Positions 22,901 to 37,100 of a stretch of DNA of 64,000 bases are shown here, piece by piece. This DNA is from Nymphaea colorata. Lineage: Eukaryota > Streptophyta > Magnoliopsida > Nymphaeales > Nymphaeaceae. Below the pieces are notes generated by a model. That model worked only from the letters and a program-made list of their open reading frames with translations, made no database searches and was not told where the DNA came from. Position 1 is the first letter of the stretch; each line of letters starts with the position of its first letter. The DNA is taken from positions 8,567,503 through 8,631,502 of the forward strand of contig NC_045143.1 in assembly GCF_008831285.2 (NCBI RefSeq). Direction: 5' to 3'. The position numbers were made by a program, and so were the translations under genes.

Positions 22901-23889
22901 TGAATTACATAACCGAAGATTTAAATAGAATGTGTTCCTAGCTTAATGCAAGCAACATACAGCAACAAGAACACTTGCAAAGGAAAAAGAAAAGATCAAA
23001 TATACGATAGATGGTAAAAAATAAGAGAAGGTAGACATTAGACAAGCATCATACCACAAGGGAAAACATGAAAAGGGCAAAAATGATGACAAACGTATCA
23101 TAGGTGGTCAAAGAATAAGAGAAGGTATCTAGTTTGTATAGTCATCGTGACAAAATAAAACACAGAAAACAAAACAAGAAGATGACAAACAAACAGTAAA
23201 AACAAATGAAAAGTTTCCCATGCTATGTTGCACTATAAAACTACTCTAATTATTCATTCCTCAGTCGCCAGACATGCATGTTGTCTTAGGATGACTTGCA
23301 TGATAAAAACCTTGAAGCCAAAACACTGAATTGTGACAACATTAGTTTTTCATGAAATTAACAATAATTAACAAATTCTCCTCAAATCAACGCATTTTCT
23401 TGACACTGTTATAGAATTAAAATCAGACAGCAATAAGCTCAAGTTTCCTAAAAAATATGAAGACATCAGCCACACACAAGAAGAAATTTACATAGACTAC
23501 AACAAGACCAAGTCATTCAACAGGAAAAGGAAAAAGACACCAAATGCACCACAGCCCAATTCCTTTGGATGTTTTCCTTCCAAGACCAACAAGTCAATAT
23601 ATGTACTCACGAATCCTTAGCAACCGCGCAAGAAACAACACAAGGGAAGAATACCAACTTGCATTTTCAAATCTAACACAATAACACCAAAAAGCCAACA
23701 TCAAGAAACAAAAGAGGACTCACATGGGGTTGTCGAAGGAGCAGGAATGGGAGTGGGAGGTGCCCGGCCAATCAACGGATCGTTATGCTGACCAATTCGT
23801 GGATAGAAAGACTGGGCAGCATAGCCGCCAGTAGCAGTAGCTCTATAGGCATCATATGGAGGTCCATTCTTATGGAAATCGTAATCCAT
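19911..23889 (-). CDS. UBA-domain protein (relative of Arabidopsis At5g53330)
   Basis: Five coding exons on the - strand, in order: 23889-23724, 22396-22344, 22073-21909, 20250-20143, 20039-19911; 206 aa, phases closing exactly. The N terminus (MDYDFHKN..., about 1-55) is Tyr/Pro/Gly-rich and likely disordered. It is followed by the conserved GLGIRVAIKPEYRIAPP block and then SKFQFDFDFERKILAEAEKD. The C-terminal part (about 129-206) is helical, with LREMGF and NDMEKAVAHFL typical of a ubiquitin-associated fold at about 165-206. The order of blocks matches the Arabidopsis UBA/TS-N protein At5g53330. UBA domains bind ubiquitin; the protein's cellular role is not known to me. The ATG exon starts with only 5 UTR bases (acceptor at 23895), so leader exons lie upstream. 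Confidence 0.88.
20584..20763. mobile_element. MITE-like repeat with GGCGGAGCC/GGCTCC ends, in intron 3 of the UBA gene
   Basis: It begins AGTGGCGGAGCC and ends GGCTCCACTAGTG, giving inverted termini. Internal phrases (TTGCCCA.ACCAG, AAGTGCCCCTTA, ATTTCTGGCTC) recur in the outer repeat at 35565-36653. It has no coding capacity. Confidence 0.6.
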
Positions 23890-24399
23890 GGCTCCTAAAA
23901 CCCAGAAAGAACTAGATCATTTCCAGAGATTTATACCCTGACACGTCTAACCTCTTTCTCTTGCTTGGAATCATCACCATGATTCACCAACTGTATTTCT
24001 TCTCTTGAAGACTATGTAATATAACTGTTTGCAAACAACATAATTATCAACTAACAAGACAAAGAGCTGTTCTATTTTCTATCATGATTTTAATCATTCT
24101 ATCAAGGTAGCAGTAAGTATGTGATATTATAAACAGCAAACGTAAGCAATCAACATATACAACAGTGTTATAACTGTACAAACAGGCCCATAAGATAATC
24201 TAGATGTGAGCAGAAAACATTGTGCTGAAAACAGAAAACACATATACACAAGCACAGCACAGTTGAGAAAAAGTTGAAAAAGAGGTAACAAACTTGTGGA
24301 CATAAACAGGAAATATGAAAGAGTAAAAATTGAAAAAGTTAATAAATATGCCGGAGAGTGCACAGCACAAGGGGAAAAAGGAAAAAAAGGGAGCCCACG

Positions 24400-24600
24400 G
24401 GATGGAAGATCACCTCTCACATGGAGACGACCTGTGCATAGGCCATAGAGAGGAGCTCAACGGAGGGGAGGTTGCTGGTTGTTGGAGAGAGCTATGCAAG
24501 CAGAGTGGCGACGGAGAAAGGGAGCTAACCGTAGGGGAGGGATCAGTAAAACGAAATGGAGTACGTTACCCCAAAGCCCCTTCCATTAAATTTCCCCCTC
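24400..24600 (-). promoter_or_regulatory. Possible alternative leader exon or promoter of the UBA gene
   Basis: Read on the - strand, this is pyrimidine-rich, leader-like sequence ending in a possible donor (GAGAG followed by GTGATC, near 24412). It competes with, or supplements, the leader exon near 26.2 kb. No initiation site can be fixed. Confidence 0.25.
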
Positions 24601-24601
24601 T

Positions 24602-24603
24602 CT

Positions 24604-24650
<47 letters not shown>

Positions 24651-24651
24651 T
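24602..24651. repeat. Compound (TC)n(AC)n microsatellite
   Basis: CT units run directly into CA units, upstream (on the - strand) of the UBA gene's coding start. Confidence 0.95.
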
Positions 24652-26148
24652 AACCGAGCACAGACACGCAGATGATGGTTAACGATGACATTTGACACTA
24701 ATAAAAGTATTATAATTTATTGGTTTTCCACAAGGTCTTCCTTATGTAAACAATTTTCTTGATTTTGCATGAGGATAATTTTTAAAATTAGGCTATTAAA
24801 GTGTTAAAAAAGTTTTGGCCTGTGCTCATGAACTTTATTATGGTTACAAACTGATCCTTTCCCATTTTTCACTGGTGCAGTTCTTGAGATTAGGCTACCA
24901 CTATATTATCATTCCTATCTTCTGTTTTAGTCACGGTAGCACCAAAAACTTTATTTTGCTTAGGTAATTCTTGAAATTAGGCTACAAATATTAGCAAAAT
25001 AGGAAGGGATTTTTTATATCAGTCACGAAAGAATTCGAACATTGTATTGTCTAGAGACATTAATTTAATGGTCAAATAATGTGTGACACTAATAAAAAAG
25101 GAAGACACCTCATGCGGATCAAAATAACAGCCGAGTTCAAAATTAGTTACGTGGTCAACCATGAATTTCTTCACCGTTATATCCCACCCTGCACTGCACT
25201 ATCAATCGCCTCTCTGATGGCCACGTAAAAAGAAAAATTCAAGAGCTTTTATCCAGGAATAATTCCCTGGGAAAATAATGGAACAGAAAAGAATGTCAGC
25301 CCTCTTTTTCTAACCTATGTTTGATGGCAGGGAAACATAATTCTTGGAAACCTGACAATTGTTTGATGAAGGAGGAAAAACGTTCACGAATAAAAAACTT
25401 ACGTCAGGATAATCTCATCCCTCAGTATTAGCAACAGCAACATGATGAAATCATGAAACAAAACAAAGAAGAAATGGAAAATCTACTTAACATTACATTT
25501 CCACCCGGCAACTGTTCGAACTCCTCGAGCAGTTTGATGATCAATCATTACTCATAGCTTAAAAGAGAACTGCGTACTGCTATTAGAGCTTTTAGAAGAA
25601 CAATATACTGTTTAAAAAGCCAAAATTGCCACTTTTCCCTCTGTGTACTAGGCAAGCACTGGTCTAAATAAGTTACCAACGCTGATAATTACACCTGTCC
25701 ATGCAAACATTCCTTTGACAACTCTAAATGAAACAAATAAGCTCAGAAGAGCATAAAATCCAAACACTTTAATCCAAAAACTGGAATACGGTACTAACAG
25801 TGCATTGACAGTCCATAAAATCCTACAACCCCCAAACAGTCCCACGGCATCGAGTCGATAAGATCCCACACTTCATAAAATCATTGAGATTTTGCAACTC
25901 CCACGGTTCGAATCAATATATCCCCACCTTATACACCACGGGAAAGCTTCAATTCTCCACGAATGATCAATCTTCGCACAAGGCAACGATAGCCTCCGGC
26001 CCCGTCGCCGAACCAGACTTGCTCTCCGACGACTGAGCAAGACGGAGACGGACCCCGACCACGCGGGATGCACGGCGGAGGTTAGCTCGTCGGGCGTCGT
26101 GGCCAAAGGAAGTGAGAGACACAGAGATAGAGTGAGAGCGATGCCTAC

Positions 26149-26330
26149 CTTGTGAGATAGAGGAACGCGAGGCTGCGGCTGTGCTGCGAGCGACAGTGGC
26201 CTGCGAGGAGGATGCGGCGGAATGCGTCTACGATGAATGCTTCGACGGCCAAAATTTTCGCCCCTTCGTCGCGGGATTTTTCTTCTGCCTTTTGACGGCC
26301 CGGGACTAATTTTTAAAACACGAAAGGCAA
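26149..26330 (-). other. Probable 5' noncoding leader exon of the UBA gene
   Basis: This is GC-rich sequence on the - strand ending CTCACAAG followed by the donor GTAGGC (intron from 26148). Joined to the acceptor at 23895 it would give a 2.25-kb leader intron before the ATG exon. The open frame here (25873-26337) shows no protein family and is Arg/Pro-rich from base composition, so I treat it as UTR. It lies about 0.9 kb from the divergent NUP85 start. Confidence 0.45.
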
Positions 26331-26337
26331 AGTTCAC

Positions 26338-27256
26338 CTTCTACAGCGAATTCCCGGGTCGTCAGCGGGCCCTACGAATATTATAAAAGTTCGATTTGTT
26401 TTGAATGTTAGTTTTTATGCTTTTTGATGTGACATTTCAATCGTGTATTTGATTTGCATGGCTTTGGTTTTACTAAAAAATTTTAAATATTTGTTTTATA
26501 TAAAAATTTAAAGAAATGATATGTTAAAATTTTAAAAACTTTGATTCGATCAATAATCCTCCTGCTCAACACAAATATTTTAAGAATTATTGTTAAGGTT
26601 TCTATGGATTAATCATACATCAAAACAAACATGGTTATTATAGTAATGTTATAGCGTATATCTCATGACAACAAATGGGAAAACGATATCAGTCCAGCAA
26701 CTTATCATGCAATAAATGTTTAATCTCTATACTTAACAAATGATGGTGATGCTCTTCGTATGGCTAAGCTAATGTTGGTCATTATTTGTTCATATAATTT
26801 GATTAAAGAAGCTGGTGTTCTTCATATGGTGAATTTAATGATGTTCACATAGGAAACCATAATCAAGTTATTCATATTCACAAAAACCAGGTTTTGAGCG
26901 TGTCACCCAAATAAATAAAGTAAGTTTTAAAAAAGTAATTAAAAGGAATTGATTTTTATAAAATCAACATAAAAAGAAATTGGTTTTTATAAAACTATTT
27001 GTTGTAAAAGGAGTGAAATCAGAAAAAGAAATTAGCGGATGAAACGTTGAAGTCGTTCAACAGAAACCGTGAAAATGTTGAATATTTGAAGTGGCGGAAA
27101 AGCCCTTTGCCGCGCCTTTCTTGCATAACATTTTTCCTTTTTGGGGGTGGGGAGGTTTTTCATGTTCTTCCATGTCTTCCATGGCGTCCTGCAAAACCCT
27201 AGTTAAGAAGACGTTCTAGTTTCTGTAAAACCCCTACACTCGTGCCGGCTGAAAAG
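26338..27256. promoter_or_regulatory. Shared upstream region of divergent UBA-gene and NUP85
   Basis: About 0.9 kb of mostly AT-rich noncoding DNA separates the - strand leader from the + strand NUP85 ATG. The NUP85 leader probably lies in the last 60-100 bases. I saw no clear TATA box. Confidence 0.4.
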
Positions 27257-30200
27257 ATGCCGGGGAGGGCGTCGGATTCAAGCACGGCGTTGATTTCGTT
27301 CGTACCCGAGGTGAAGGATCCAGTGGTGTACCATCTGCACCACGGCCTGAAAAGCCCTCCCTCCTCGATTTCCGTCTCCTGGTCCCGGGGGAACGTCCTC
27401 CGGGTTGCCTTCTTTCGGCACCACGCAACCCCTCGGTCTGGCAGCGATGCGGAGAGAACGGTGGATGAAGGCAGCAGCGGGAAGGTCGTGGAGCTCCGGT
27501 TCTGTTCGGGCGACTGGGAATTCGACGAGGCTCGGCGGAGGAGGGTCGCCTACGGCTCGGTGCACGCGTTTGCGTTGCTGCAGAGCCAGAGGAGTGTCCT
27601 TTCGACTTCGATGATGGCGCCCCATCGCGCGGACTGGTACTTCTCCCTGCTCCTGCATGCATAATGTAGGTTATCTGATGAAGTCTAGTGATTGACTCAT
27701 TCTGCGAAGGATTTTGCGCTCGGGTCGTTGAAATTATGAGCCGATTGCTTTCTTAGATGGCTCATTACTGGAAGAATGGACCGTCTTTCTCATCTTTGTC
27801 ATGGTAGATAGTGATATTGTCACGACGATTATCATTAATGTTGTTTGTATTATTGGATAATGCTGCCAGTAGTGATTTTATGGCCTGGTTTAATTGAGCA
27901 CAGGCTCGTGTTTTTGTTGGGAGGTCGTTCGGACGTATCTTTCTGACCACTAATTTGTTAGCGGATGACAATTATTTGAGAATTTACGTATTACCGATAC
28001 TTTATCGATGCTGAACACCGTAATATGGCTAAGGTGATTATTCACCATCAAAGAATTCTCAATATCTTAATTAAAGCTTGGCCTAGGTAGTTGTAAGAAT
28101 CATAGGTTTAATGTCACAAAGGATGCGATTTGTTCCTTCTAAGTCATGGTTTTGACATTTTGTGCAGTAGTAATTCCTATATTTGTGTTCTTCAAACCGC
28201 TCAGGTAGGTCCCTTGACAATTTAGTGATTGCTTTCCTAGGTGTCGATGTAGTTCTGATTGGGTATTTGTGGAAGGTAGAGAAGTCATTTTATAGCTCTC
28301 CCTTTCTCATTATCAATTGATAAAATGCATGGATATCAGTGAGCGACTTTATGTCATGAAAAATCATGTTCCGCTGTTTAACTTTAGTTAGTCAGGGTAC
28401 ATTCTGTCTTTCCCAATCAAGCTACATCAATATCTCATATTTTTTATTTGATCCATGCAGTCCATAGCACTTAATTTTTGTCAATGTAGTGTGTTCTCTT
28501 GTTTCTCGAATAGTTTTCTGTTAGTCCACTTTGCAGACATATTCAAACTGTGTCACTGTTCATTGCACAACAATAATACCAATTCATGGTTGTATAATGG
28601 TATTAACGTACAGTTTCATGGAGAAAATGACCTGCCTCCATGTAAAAGGGACCTCTTGGGAGAACTACATTATATTGTTTCTTTGTGGGTTTCCTCTTTT
28701 TTTTAAATGCATTGTGAAGATTTTAACGTGCTAGTTTACAAAAGCTCTTGTAACCAAGAGTTGGTTTCATTATACTTCCTCAAACATGTACGTTCCTCAT
28801 AGAAGCTTACGTACTTAATCGCTCTTTGGCGCCTGAAGGTGGAAGCATGTGATGGAGTTCAGCAAGTGCATCAGTGAGCTGCTTGGGGGTGCAAGGCATT
28901 CATCTCTTTCGATCATTGAAAACCCAAGAATGCTTGTGAAGGTTTTGTTCTACTTTTCTCCTTGTCCTTTGGCACATTACACAGTCTATTGTCCCTTATG
29001 TCTTTATATTTGGGAAAAGGACTGGTCATACATTACTTTGTATAATTTCTGATACGACCTTGTCAGGGATATGCATATACACTCTGATTGTCTGTCTAAG
29101 ATTTGGTTGATTCTTTCCTTTATGATATGCACCGATAATATGGTCTCTCTATGTTGACGATGTGAAATCTTTTATGAGACTCAAGTGTTTGCTTCATAGT
29201 TTATAAAAGAAACACATTGTGTAAATTTGATATTGTTCCTAAGAGGGTCAAGTCATTCATGTAGGATCATGATATGCTTATATAGCTCACAAGGTTTATG
29301 TTTTTGCAGTCATCTGATGAACCTACGTATTCCAAGGCCGCATGGCAATTGTTGGAGATGTTCTATGTTGATAACCATTCCTTCAACTGGCTTCCTGAAC
29401 GATTTGTTGATTGGTTAGCAGTAAGGTTCTTTCTTTTTCATCATTTTTGCTTGACCACTTCCCAGAGATTACATAAGTTAGTGCTGATTGCTGGCGTTTG
29501 GAAGGATTCCTTGAGAATAACGTTAAATGTTGCATCTTTTAATTGTCTAGGACTATGATCGGCTCATATCAAAGACAGAGATGACCATCCATTCCAGGCT
29601 TGTAGCTTTGCAGAACAAACTTGTCAATTTACAGGTTGCTTCTTTCATAAGATGTTAGTGATGTGTGATTGCATCTACCAAATCTAATAACTTCTAAAGA
29701 GTATTAATTCACAGTCATTATGTACAGTTTGAGAAGGGATTGGAGGATTGTCAATTTTCTGAAACTCTGTTGCATACATCATGAAACTGGAGGTTTCTTT
29801 TTTATGTTTTTTCCAATTGGAAACATGTATTTGTCTTTTACGATGTGTTTAGCCTTCATGTTTCATGTGAACTGATAAGTGTATGCAGGCAAGTCCACAT
29901 TTATTTTCTATATTTTCATCAACTGACCAACATAACAACAAACTTTTTTACTGACTTAGCAAAGAAGCATAGGTGTGACTTGTTTTGAAGGTGTATGGTT
30001 TTTTTTTTCTTTTCCCTCCATTCACAATCCATTAACTGCATTGCGTGGATGTCAACCTTTCGTAGTCAAAAGTTTTAAAGAGTATAAGAATTTTCTTCTG
30101 CAGTTTGTTGAGGATGATCCTGAATACTGGGAAGGGATTGCTTCTGCACTAACAGTTGGATGGCTGGAGATGGTGGTAGGTAGCTTATTGGTTTTTATAA

Positions 30201-31143
30201 TTTCATCCTATCTCAGGATCATGTTTATATTATTTTTGTTGATGGTCTGCGTTCTTGATATGCTATCACCATTGGTATCAACTTCTTCATTTACATAGCC
30301 TTCTGATAAAGGACAATGCTCGTCCTTTCCAGGTGAAGCTGTTGAGGTTGCATGGATCCTATCAGTTGGATCAGCTTGATAATCGTGAGGTTTGTATCAA
30401 TTTGTGTGCTTAAATTTAGCATGATGTTACTATGGAATTTTTCGTGTATGCTTCACTTGTGAGTCTGTGACTGAAATAATTTCTTACAGTAAACCCTCAC
30501 AAAGAATTATGTGTATGAGTGAGCTGATTGCTGGCTTATCTCTTTCATATATGTGCTTGTTAGTTAGTGCAACTACTTAATTTATTAACTGGAATATCCT
30601 GAACTAGGTTTATTTTTTTAGTTTACAATTGAGTATTTTATTTTTGCTGATGTACCTGCAGTCATAAGTAACCTGTAATTATGTGGACATTCTGCTTGTA
30701 AGTGAGTGATCCCGAGAATTTCCTGTTGTCCCTAATAGTGGTATGTCTTTTATGTGTATTGAGGCTGGCTGAATATGTATATGGTATACACTATGGAATG
30801 CTGATACACAATTACTATCTTTTAACACAAAGGATCTATGATTTAGGTTTTTTGAGTTGAAAAAATAAGTTCTTGTGGTTCTAATCACATGGGTACTTCA
30901 ATAAGGTCCAGATACTCATGTAGCCATACCCATACTCAAAGTGGGTACTTGGACATACTTGGGTACTTTTTAGATCGAAACCGATCCAAACTTCTTAATG
31001 TTGTGTGATTTAATTTTTTTTTAACTCAGTTTTCATTCCGTTTTTAGAGTTATTGTTCATTAACATGCAATGTTTTCATTTAAAATCACTTGTTTATCTA
31101 AATGTTGCTGTCATTTTGATTTTTTTGCATTATTTTGCTTACA

Positions 31144-31181
<38 letters not shown>

Positions 31182-34100
31182 ATGCCATACCTCCATAGTC
31201 AGTACTCACATTTTTTCTGAAGTTGCCGTGTCACCCCTATATCCGTACCTGAACCTTTCCCGTACCCATGTGACTTAGCTAGCTAGTAAGGATGGTATTG
31301 TCCTATTTATTCTATATTGTAAACAGAATCTGAAAATTTGTTTCTGTGTCTTCTATTTTCTTGGCTGTTGAATAAGCTTGTCTTTTGCAAGTCACAGTGG
31401 TGCACCAGAGCCCTTACCTGCCTCAGACAGACTCGGAGTAGGGACACTTCATGCAGTCATATACTCATAGTTGGTGGTACAACTCTTATGTGTTGTAGAC
31501 GTTCAGTTTATAGGAACCTAATGTGGTCACTTTTGGTGAATTCTGTGCCTATGTCCTTTATTTGCAAATTATATCGACACGTAACTGATGTGAGCTGGAA
31601 CATGCCATTTTTGTTGATGATGTTATTTCTACTATGAATATTGACTTAATAGGAAGTTTAAATCTTCAAGTTAATACCTATTGACCCTTTGGTAAAATTT
31701 TATTGGTCCAGTTCATATCTACGTCACTACGTGATCATGTGATGCGTGTCAGTTCTTTTCATTACAATTTAACATTTTAACTGATTGCATAGTGGTTTCT
31801 GCTTATGAAATAGACTGAAAACGGACTCGTTGAGGCAGTTGCGGTTCTTGTTTCAACAATGCCACGCTTGCGCCCTGATGCACTGTCTGGAGGCTTTGGA
31901 CAATGCCTTAGTACTAAACCCGATTTTATTAAGGTACATCCGAGTGTTGAGTGTGGGTGCTGTTAAGTGCCTATTTTGGTGATAACATTTACCATATCGC
32001 TGTCTTTAAGGCATGGGAAAAGTGGCGGGGACAAGTAGCTAAGCTGGATTGCAGTGGCTTTTGGCTTAGGTGTGAACATCGTCAAACAACAGATGGGTTA
32101 AAAAGATTATTACAAATTTTGCTGGGTAATGTTGAAAGTCTTGCTGCCGCAGCATGCCACTGGATGGAGTTGTTTATAGCGCACATTCTTTACATCAGGC
32201 CACTTACAATGGTAAGAAAGCACGCCGTGTCCTTTCTGCCTGCTAATAATTTGTGCATTTATTTGCTAGTTTACATGTTCAGTTACATCACACTACTACA
32301 CTTTTGAGGTTTTATCATTCTTTTTAGTCCCTTTCATTTTAGGAGGCATTTGGGACTACTGGCATGTATTATGATAGAAGTGTTAATTCAACATAAAGAG
32401 GCAAACTGAGTTGCCTAAGGTGTTCATCCTACACCAGAGAATAGGCAATTGAGGTCTTTTTCATCATCTAAGACAGGCTCTTGAACCCTGCTTAAATAAT
32501 TGCTTTTCAAAATTGAAGCTTTCAGAGGTGATTAAGACACTAAATCTTGAGATTTTCCATGAAAATGTCATGATTCATGTCTGCATGTGGTAGGCAGACT
32601 TTAGACATTTTGGTTTTTTCAATTGAAGGGATTTTAGATTTTTAGTTTTACAATTTCCATTGCCGAATCTGCAACATCAGCAGCTATCTGAAAATTGTGA
32701 TTGTTTAATTTTACTCCACATGATGTTTAGATTGTTGAAAAGTTTTACCTATCAGTGTGGTTGACACTTGCCATTTGATGTCATAAATCAATTTAGAACT
32801 GAAAAACTTGGTACTTGTTTGAGCAGCTGTGGCTGCTGATCTTATTTATCCTTTGGGCTTTGCTGGTTTCATGGAGCAGCATGAAGGACCACACAGTCGC
32901 TCCATTGTGTATGGAAGGTAGTTCATATGTAGAACAAATTTGCATAATGTTGCAAGTACCTCCAGGCAGATGTTGTTAAATGCCAACCAAAAGTTCTGAA
33001 GAAAAATGTGTAGATTCAAGTTTTCAACTGAAGCATGGGTACAGTTTGTTGCTAAACTGCACGCTGTTCTTATTTTTAATGCAAATGTTTGTATATCAAT
33101 GAAGGAAATAATGTCCTGTATGCTTGATCACCAACGCCATTGCTGTTGCCCTCCATTTATTGTTACTGTTATAGTCTATGTTATATGATCACTTCAAAAA
33201 ACATGAAAATGTTGGTGTCCAGCCATGTCTGTCACAGTCATCGACAGCATCAACACATCCGGTATACAACAATTTTTAAAATATGAAGTGTTTGAGAAAA
33301 AGCATGCATGTCTTTTTTCTGATACACATCTTTTTTTCCCTCTCTCTCTCTTTCCTCTTTTTCCCCCCACTTTTTTTCCCTTCCCCCCTTTCTTTTCCTT
33401 TTTTCTTTTGTCTCCTCTCATTTTTCATTCCTCCTCTTTTTTGGGCCTGACGGCAGTCTCTCTCTCTCTCATCTTTTTAATGGGTGAATAGGTCCTCCTT
33501 TTCAAAGGAAGGCAAGGTGTCATCTTTAAAAGGACGAATCCCTCTGTTGTCCTTTAAAAGGGATGCAGTTTCCTTTTCCTAAAACCTATTTCATTTTAAA
33601 AATTTATGTTATTTAATTAAATATTTAAATGTCTAACTAAATTAAAGTAACCTTAATATGAAAAATTATTAACAATGTAGACAAATAAAACCATTATATA
33701 TATATGTGTGTGTGTGTGTGTGTCTATGTCACATAGGTACGGGTACTGGTGCAGGTACGAGTACTGACTATTTTCAAAAAACTTGGGTGCGGGGTACGGC
33801 CGTATATATATATAAACAATAAGAAATACTTAGAAAATATGTATTAACATAAAGAATATACACCAATATAAACAAATAAATAACATAGAAAATATATATC
33901 AACAGCTCTTGCAGCATTGTGTTTAAGAAACCTATGAAAAACTTTAAACATATGGACAACCAAGCAGCCCTTTAGTCAAATATGAACATCAATGGAATTT
34001 TCACATCTAAAGAATAGAATAAAAAGTAAGGTGGAAAAAATTAAATCAAAGTAAAATTAAGCAGTTGGGATCTATAGGTACCTTGGATCCATTTATTAGG

Positions 34101-37100
34101 TCTAGGTTAGGTCCATTTGATTTTATTCATTTATTAAGTTGAATTTTGATCTTTTATCTCAATATTGGATCCAAAATCCACTCTACTAGACAGTGCTGTG
34201 AAGGGAATGTTTTGTTCGTTGGGATTGTTGAACACTTGATTAATTTGAGTTTAGCTGTAATTTTGTTGCTTCTGCCTTCTTTACATTCCTTATCTTTCTG
34301 CATTCAATTTGCTTTCTAGTATTCTTTGATTTGCTCTTCCAGGGATTAGAGTCAGCTAACCCTCTAATTGCTGCGTCAGCAACATAGTTTAGATATACAA
34401 TTCATTTACTGAATATGGCATTCTCATATGCTTATAAGATGCCATATATCAATGTTTATTCTAATCATAGGGGCATTACAGAATTATCCAGTTGCAAAAA
34501 TATTGACCTTTACATGCTTCTCTGTGAAGTGTATGTCCGTGTAGTGTGTACATGCATGCTTGTATGTGTAAAACCACAAATGTGTGATTGCTTGTTTCTA
34601 AATTTTTCCTCTTATAGACTTAAAGTGATATCTCCTGTTTTTCTACTTGTTAGGGCTTAGAGGCGATGTACAGTTTAACCCAGAAGTGCATTCAGTTGAA
34701 ACCCACATCCCATGATAACAACTTGATGAGGCTTATTCTTGGAATTCTTGGTGACAATACGGAGGTTTTTCTTTTGGACTGCTTTTGGTTAATAGTTCTT
34801 GAATTGACATTATAACTGTGCTTGCTCAGGTTTTTTTTTCATTTTTTGTTGCATTCAGGTTGTTCTAGCAGAATGCTTAAGATCCTTTGGCCCCTGGTAA
34901 GCCTTTTAAATTATCAATTCTTGAGCAATTTTTTGTTGGTAAAGCTGTTTCAATCCTAGATCTTTCTGCTTGCATTTACTTTTCTTCCTTCCTGTGTTCT
35001 TTTAGGATGGTTGCTCATGCCATGGAATTGTTGACAGCAAAGAATCATCAAATTGAACTTCTTTTGCATGAGGAACGATATAATTTAGGTGGAATTAGCA
35101 TAGAGGAGCTGCATCGACTTGTTTATGCTCAAGTCCTGGCTTCTCATGCTTTGACTTGGCAAGTAAGTTCTCCCAGACAGTTTGACTTTTCTTTGTAACT
35201 GTTCCCTGTGTTCTTGCTAACATATAAGTGATAATCTTGTTGCATATTTCTGCTTTCTCTTAAGTTCTAAACTCACATATTCTGTCTTGATAGTTTTGTT
35301 GCCCCATCCTGAGATTTTTTTAGTAGCCAAGAGCACACGGCTTGGTGTATATTGCATGCCAAACCTGGTTATATGAATGTTAAGCAAGTGTCACATCTGT
35401 TTAATGTAGTGATAATAAATCTTTAGGGACGGGTTCCCAGTGAAATGCAGGAGAAAAAGATGGTTCTTTATGGTGCTGGAAGTTGTTTTCCTTTGTCAGT
35501 GCTCAAATATGTCTGAAAGTTATTTATGGTGGATGACTTGCAACAGAAGCATGGGAAGGATGTTGTGGCGGAGCCACGTTGTAGCTGTTGTGGTCTATTG
35601 CCCACACCAGCCCATAAAATTTCTTATTTACATATTGATACTTCATTTTTTTCACTGTTTTCACATATGAGCACCCCTCTATGTCACACGGGTGCGGATA
35701 CGTATGGGTTCGGGTACTGCGGTACTGGTTCGGACATGGCAATTTTGGAAATTGTGGTACGTGGGTACGACAAATTTTATATTCTCAAAAATGATAAAAT
35801 GAAAAAAAAAAACATTAATAGTTCACATTTATAATGTCATAAGAAAGTCTCAAGCAAAAAACAAACAAAACATTGTTTTATCATAAGAATACTATTATTA
35901 TCATCATTCTAGTTAATGCCCAACTCGTCCTCCTCTTCTTCCACATTAGAAGATGTTGTTGGAATAGATTAATAGAAGGTTCTTCGAATCTTCAATTAAA
36001 AGCTTCAAGTTCATTGTCTTCTTCTAAGTTAAAGTTCTCAACATTCACATCCCAATTTTTGGGCTTGCGCTTAAGCTTGGCTGGTCAGCACTCGGCAGCA
36101 GCAGTTTGTTTGATGAAGGTTGAAGAACACCCGACAGATGGCAGCACAACAACAAATAAATGGCAGGCGAGGCGACAGATAGGCAGCCAAAATTGCCAGC
36201 AATAGATAAACATTAAACACATAAAATCAAACAAATATGAAAAAATGGAAAGATCGACTGTTTTACCGTTCAATCTTCAACAAAAAAAATCAAAAAAACA
36301 AAAACCCCCAAATCAAGAAAATGAAACCCTAAGTTGTAATAGCAAAAAAAAAAAAAAACTTACATGGCTGCTGCGGCCGTCGCCGTCGCTGCCAGTCATC
36401 GCTGCGGTAGACAAGGGTTGAAGAAAACACAGGTAAGTTGAGCTCTGCTGCAGAGGTTGACTTTCGTTTCGTGAATAAAAACGAAAGGTTTTTATGACTT
36501 GGATTGGGTCTGACCAGACCTGATGCAACCCGTACCCAATAGCTTAGCCATACCTGCTGCCGTGTACCCATGTACCTGAGCGGGGTATGTGGGGCAATTC
36601 CATGTACCCGTGTAACATAGGTGCCTCTTAACCAGAAATTTCTGGCTCTGCCATGTTTTTGTTTTAAAAGTTGTTTTCCATACTCAGCATGTGATGTAGT
36701 ATTTCTTTGTTGTGAAAAGGGGTAATGATTGAAAAATGATGGCTTATCAACAGCCAAGTATGGCATTTTTCTCAAATATAGCTTTCTCTTGAGAAGTAGT
36801 TAGATCGACTTAATGGCGCAAGTCATCTCTTTTCATTATAAATCTGGAAAAAGTTGGTTTCAGATTTGCAGATTGTGTTTAGAATTAAGTGTGCAGTGCT
36901 AGAGTGCTTTATGTACTAAAGACCTATTTGGTCCCTAGATATTTTATGCGCTAAACATCTGCTTGAAGCTATCATATTTGTTAAATTTTCATGAACTGAT
37001 GGTTTCAGATTTGCAGATTGTGTGTGGAATTAGGTGTGCAAATGCTAGAGTGCTTTATGTACTAAACGTCTGTTTGGTCCCTAGATTATTCTATGCTTTA

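Noticed and set aside
25900-25915. GGTTCGAATC, resembling a tRNA B box
   Set aside because: No A box or foldable acceptor and anticodon arms lie at the right distance upstream.
25873-26337. 154-codon open frame on the - strand
   Set aside because: Arg/Pro-rich translation with no family resemblance; it overlaps a likely GC-rich leader exon with a good splice donor.
27242-27256. Five-codon N-terminal extension of NUP85
   Set aside because: It begins with GTG; the family start MPG is the ATG at 27257.
27234-27662. 140-codon frame on the - strand opposite NUP85 exon 1
   Set aside because: Antisense shadow of a GC-rich real exon that matches NUP85 on the + strand.
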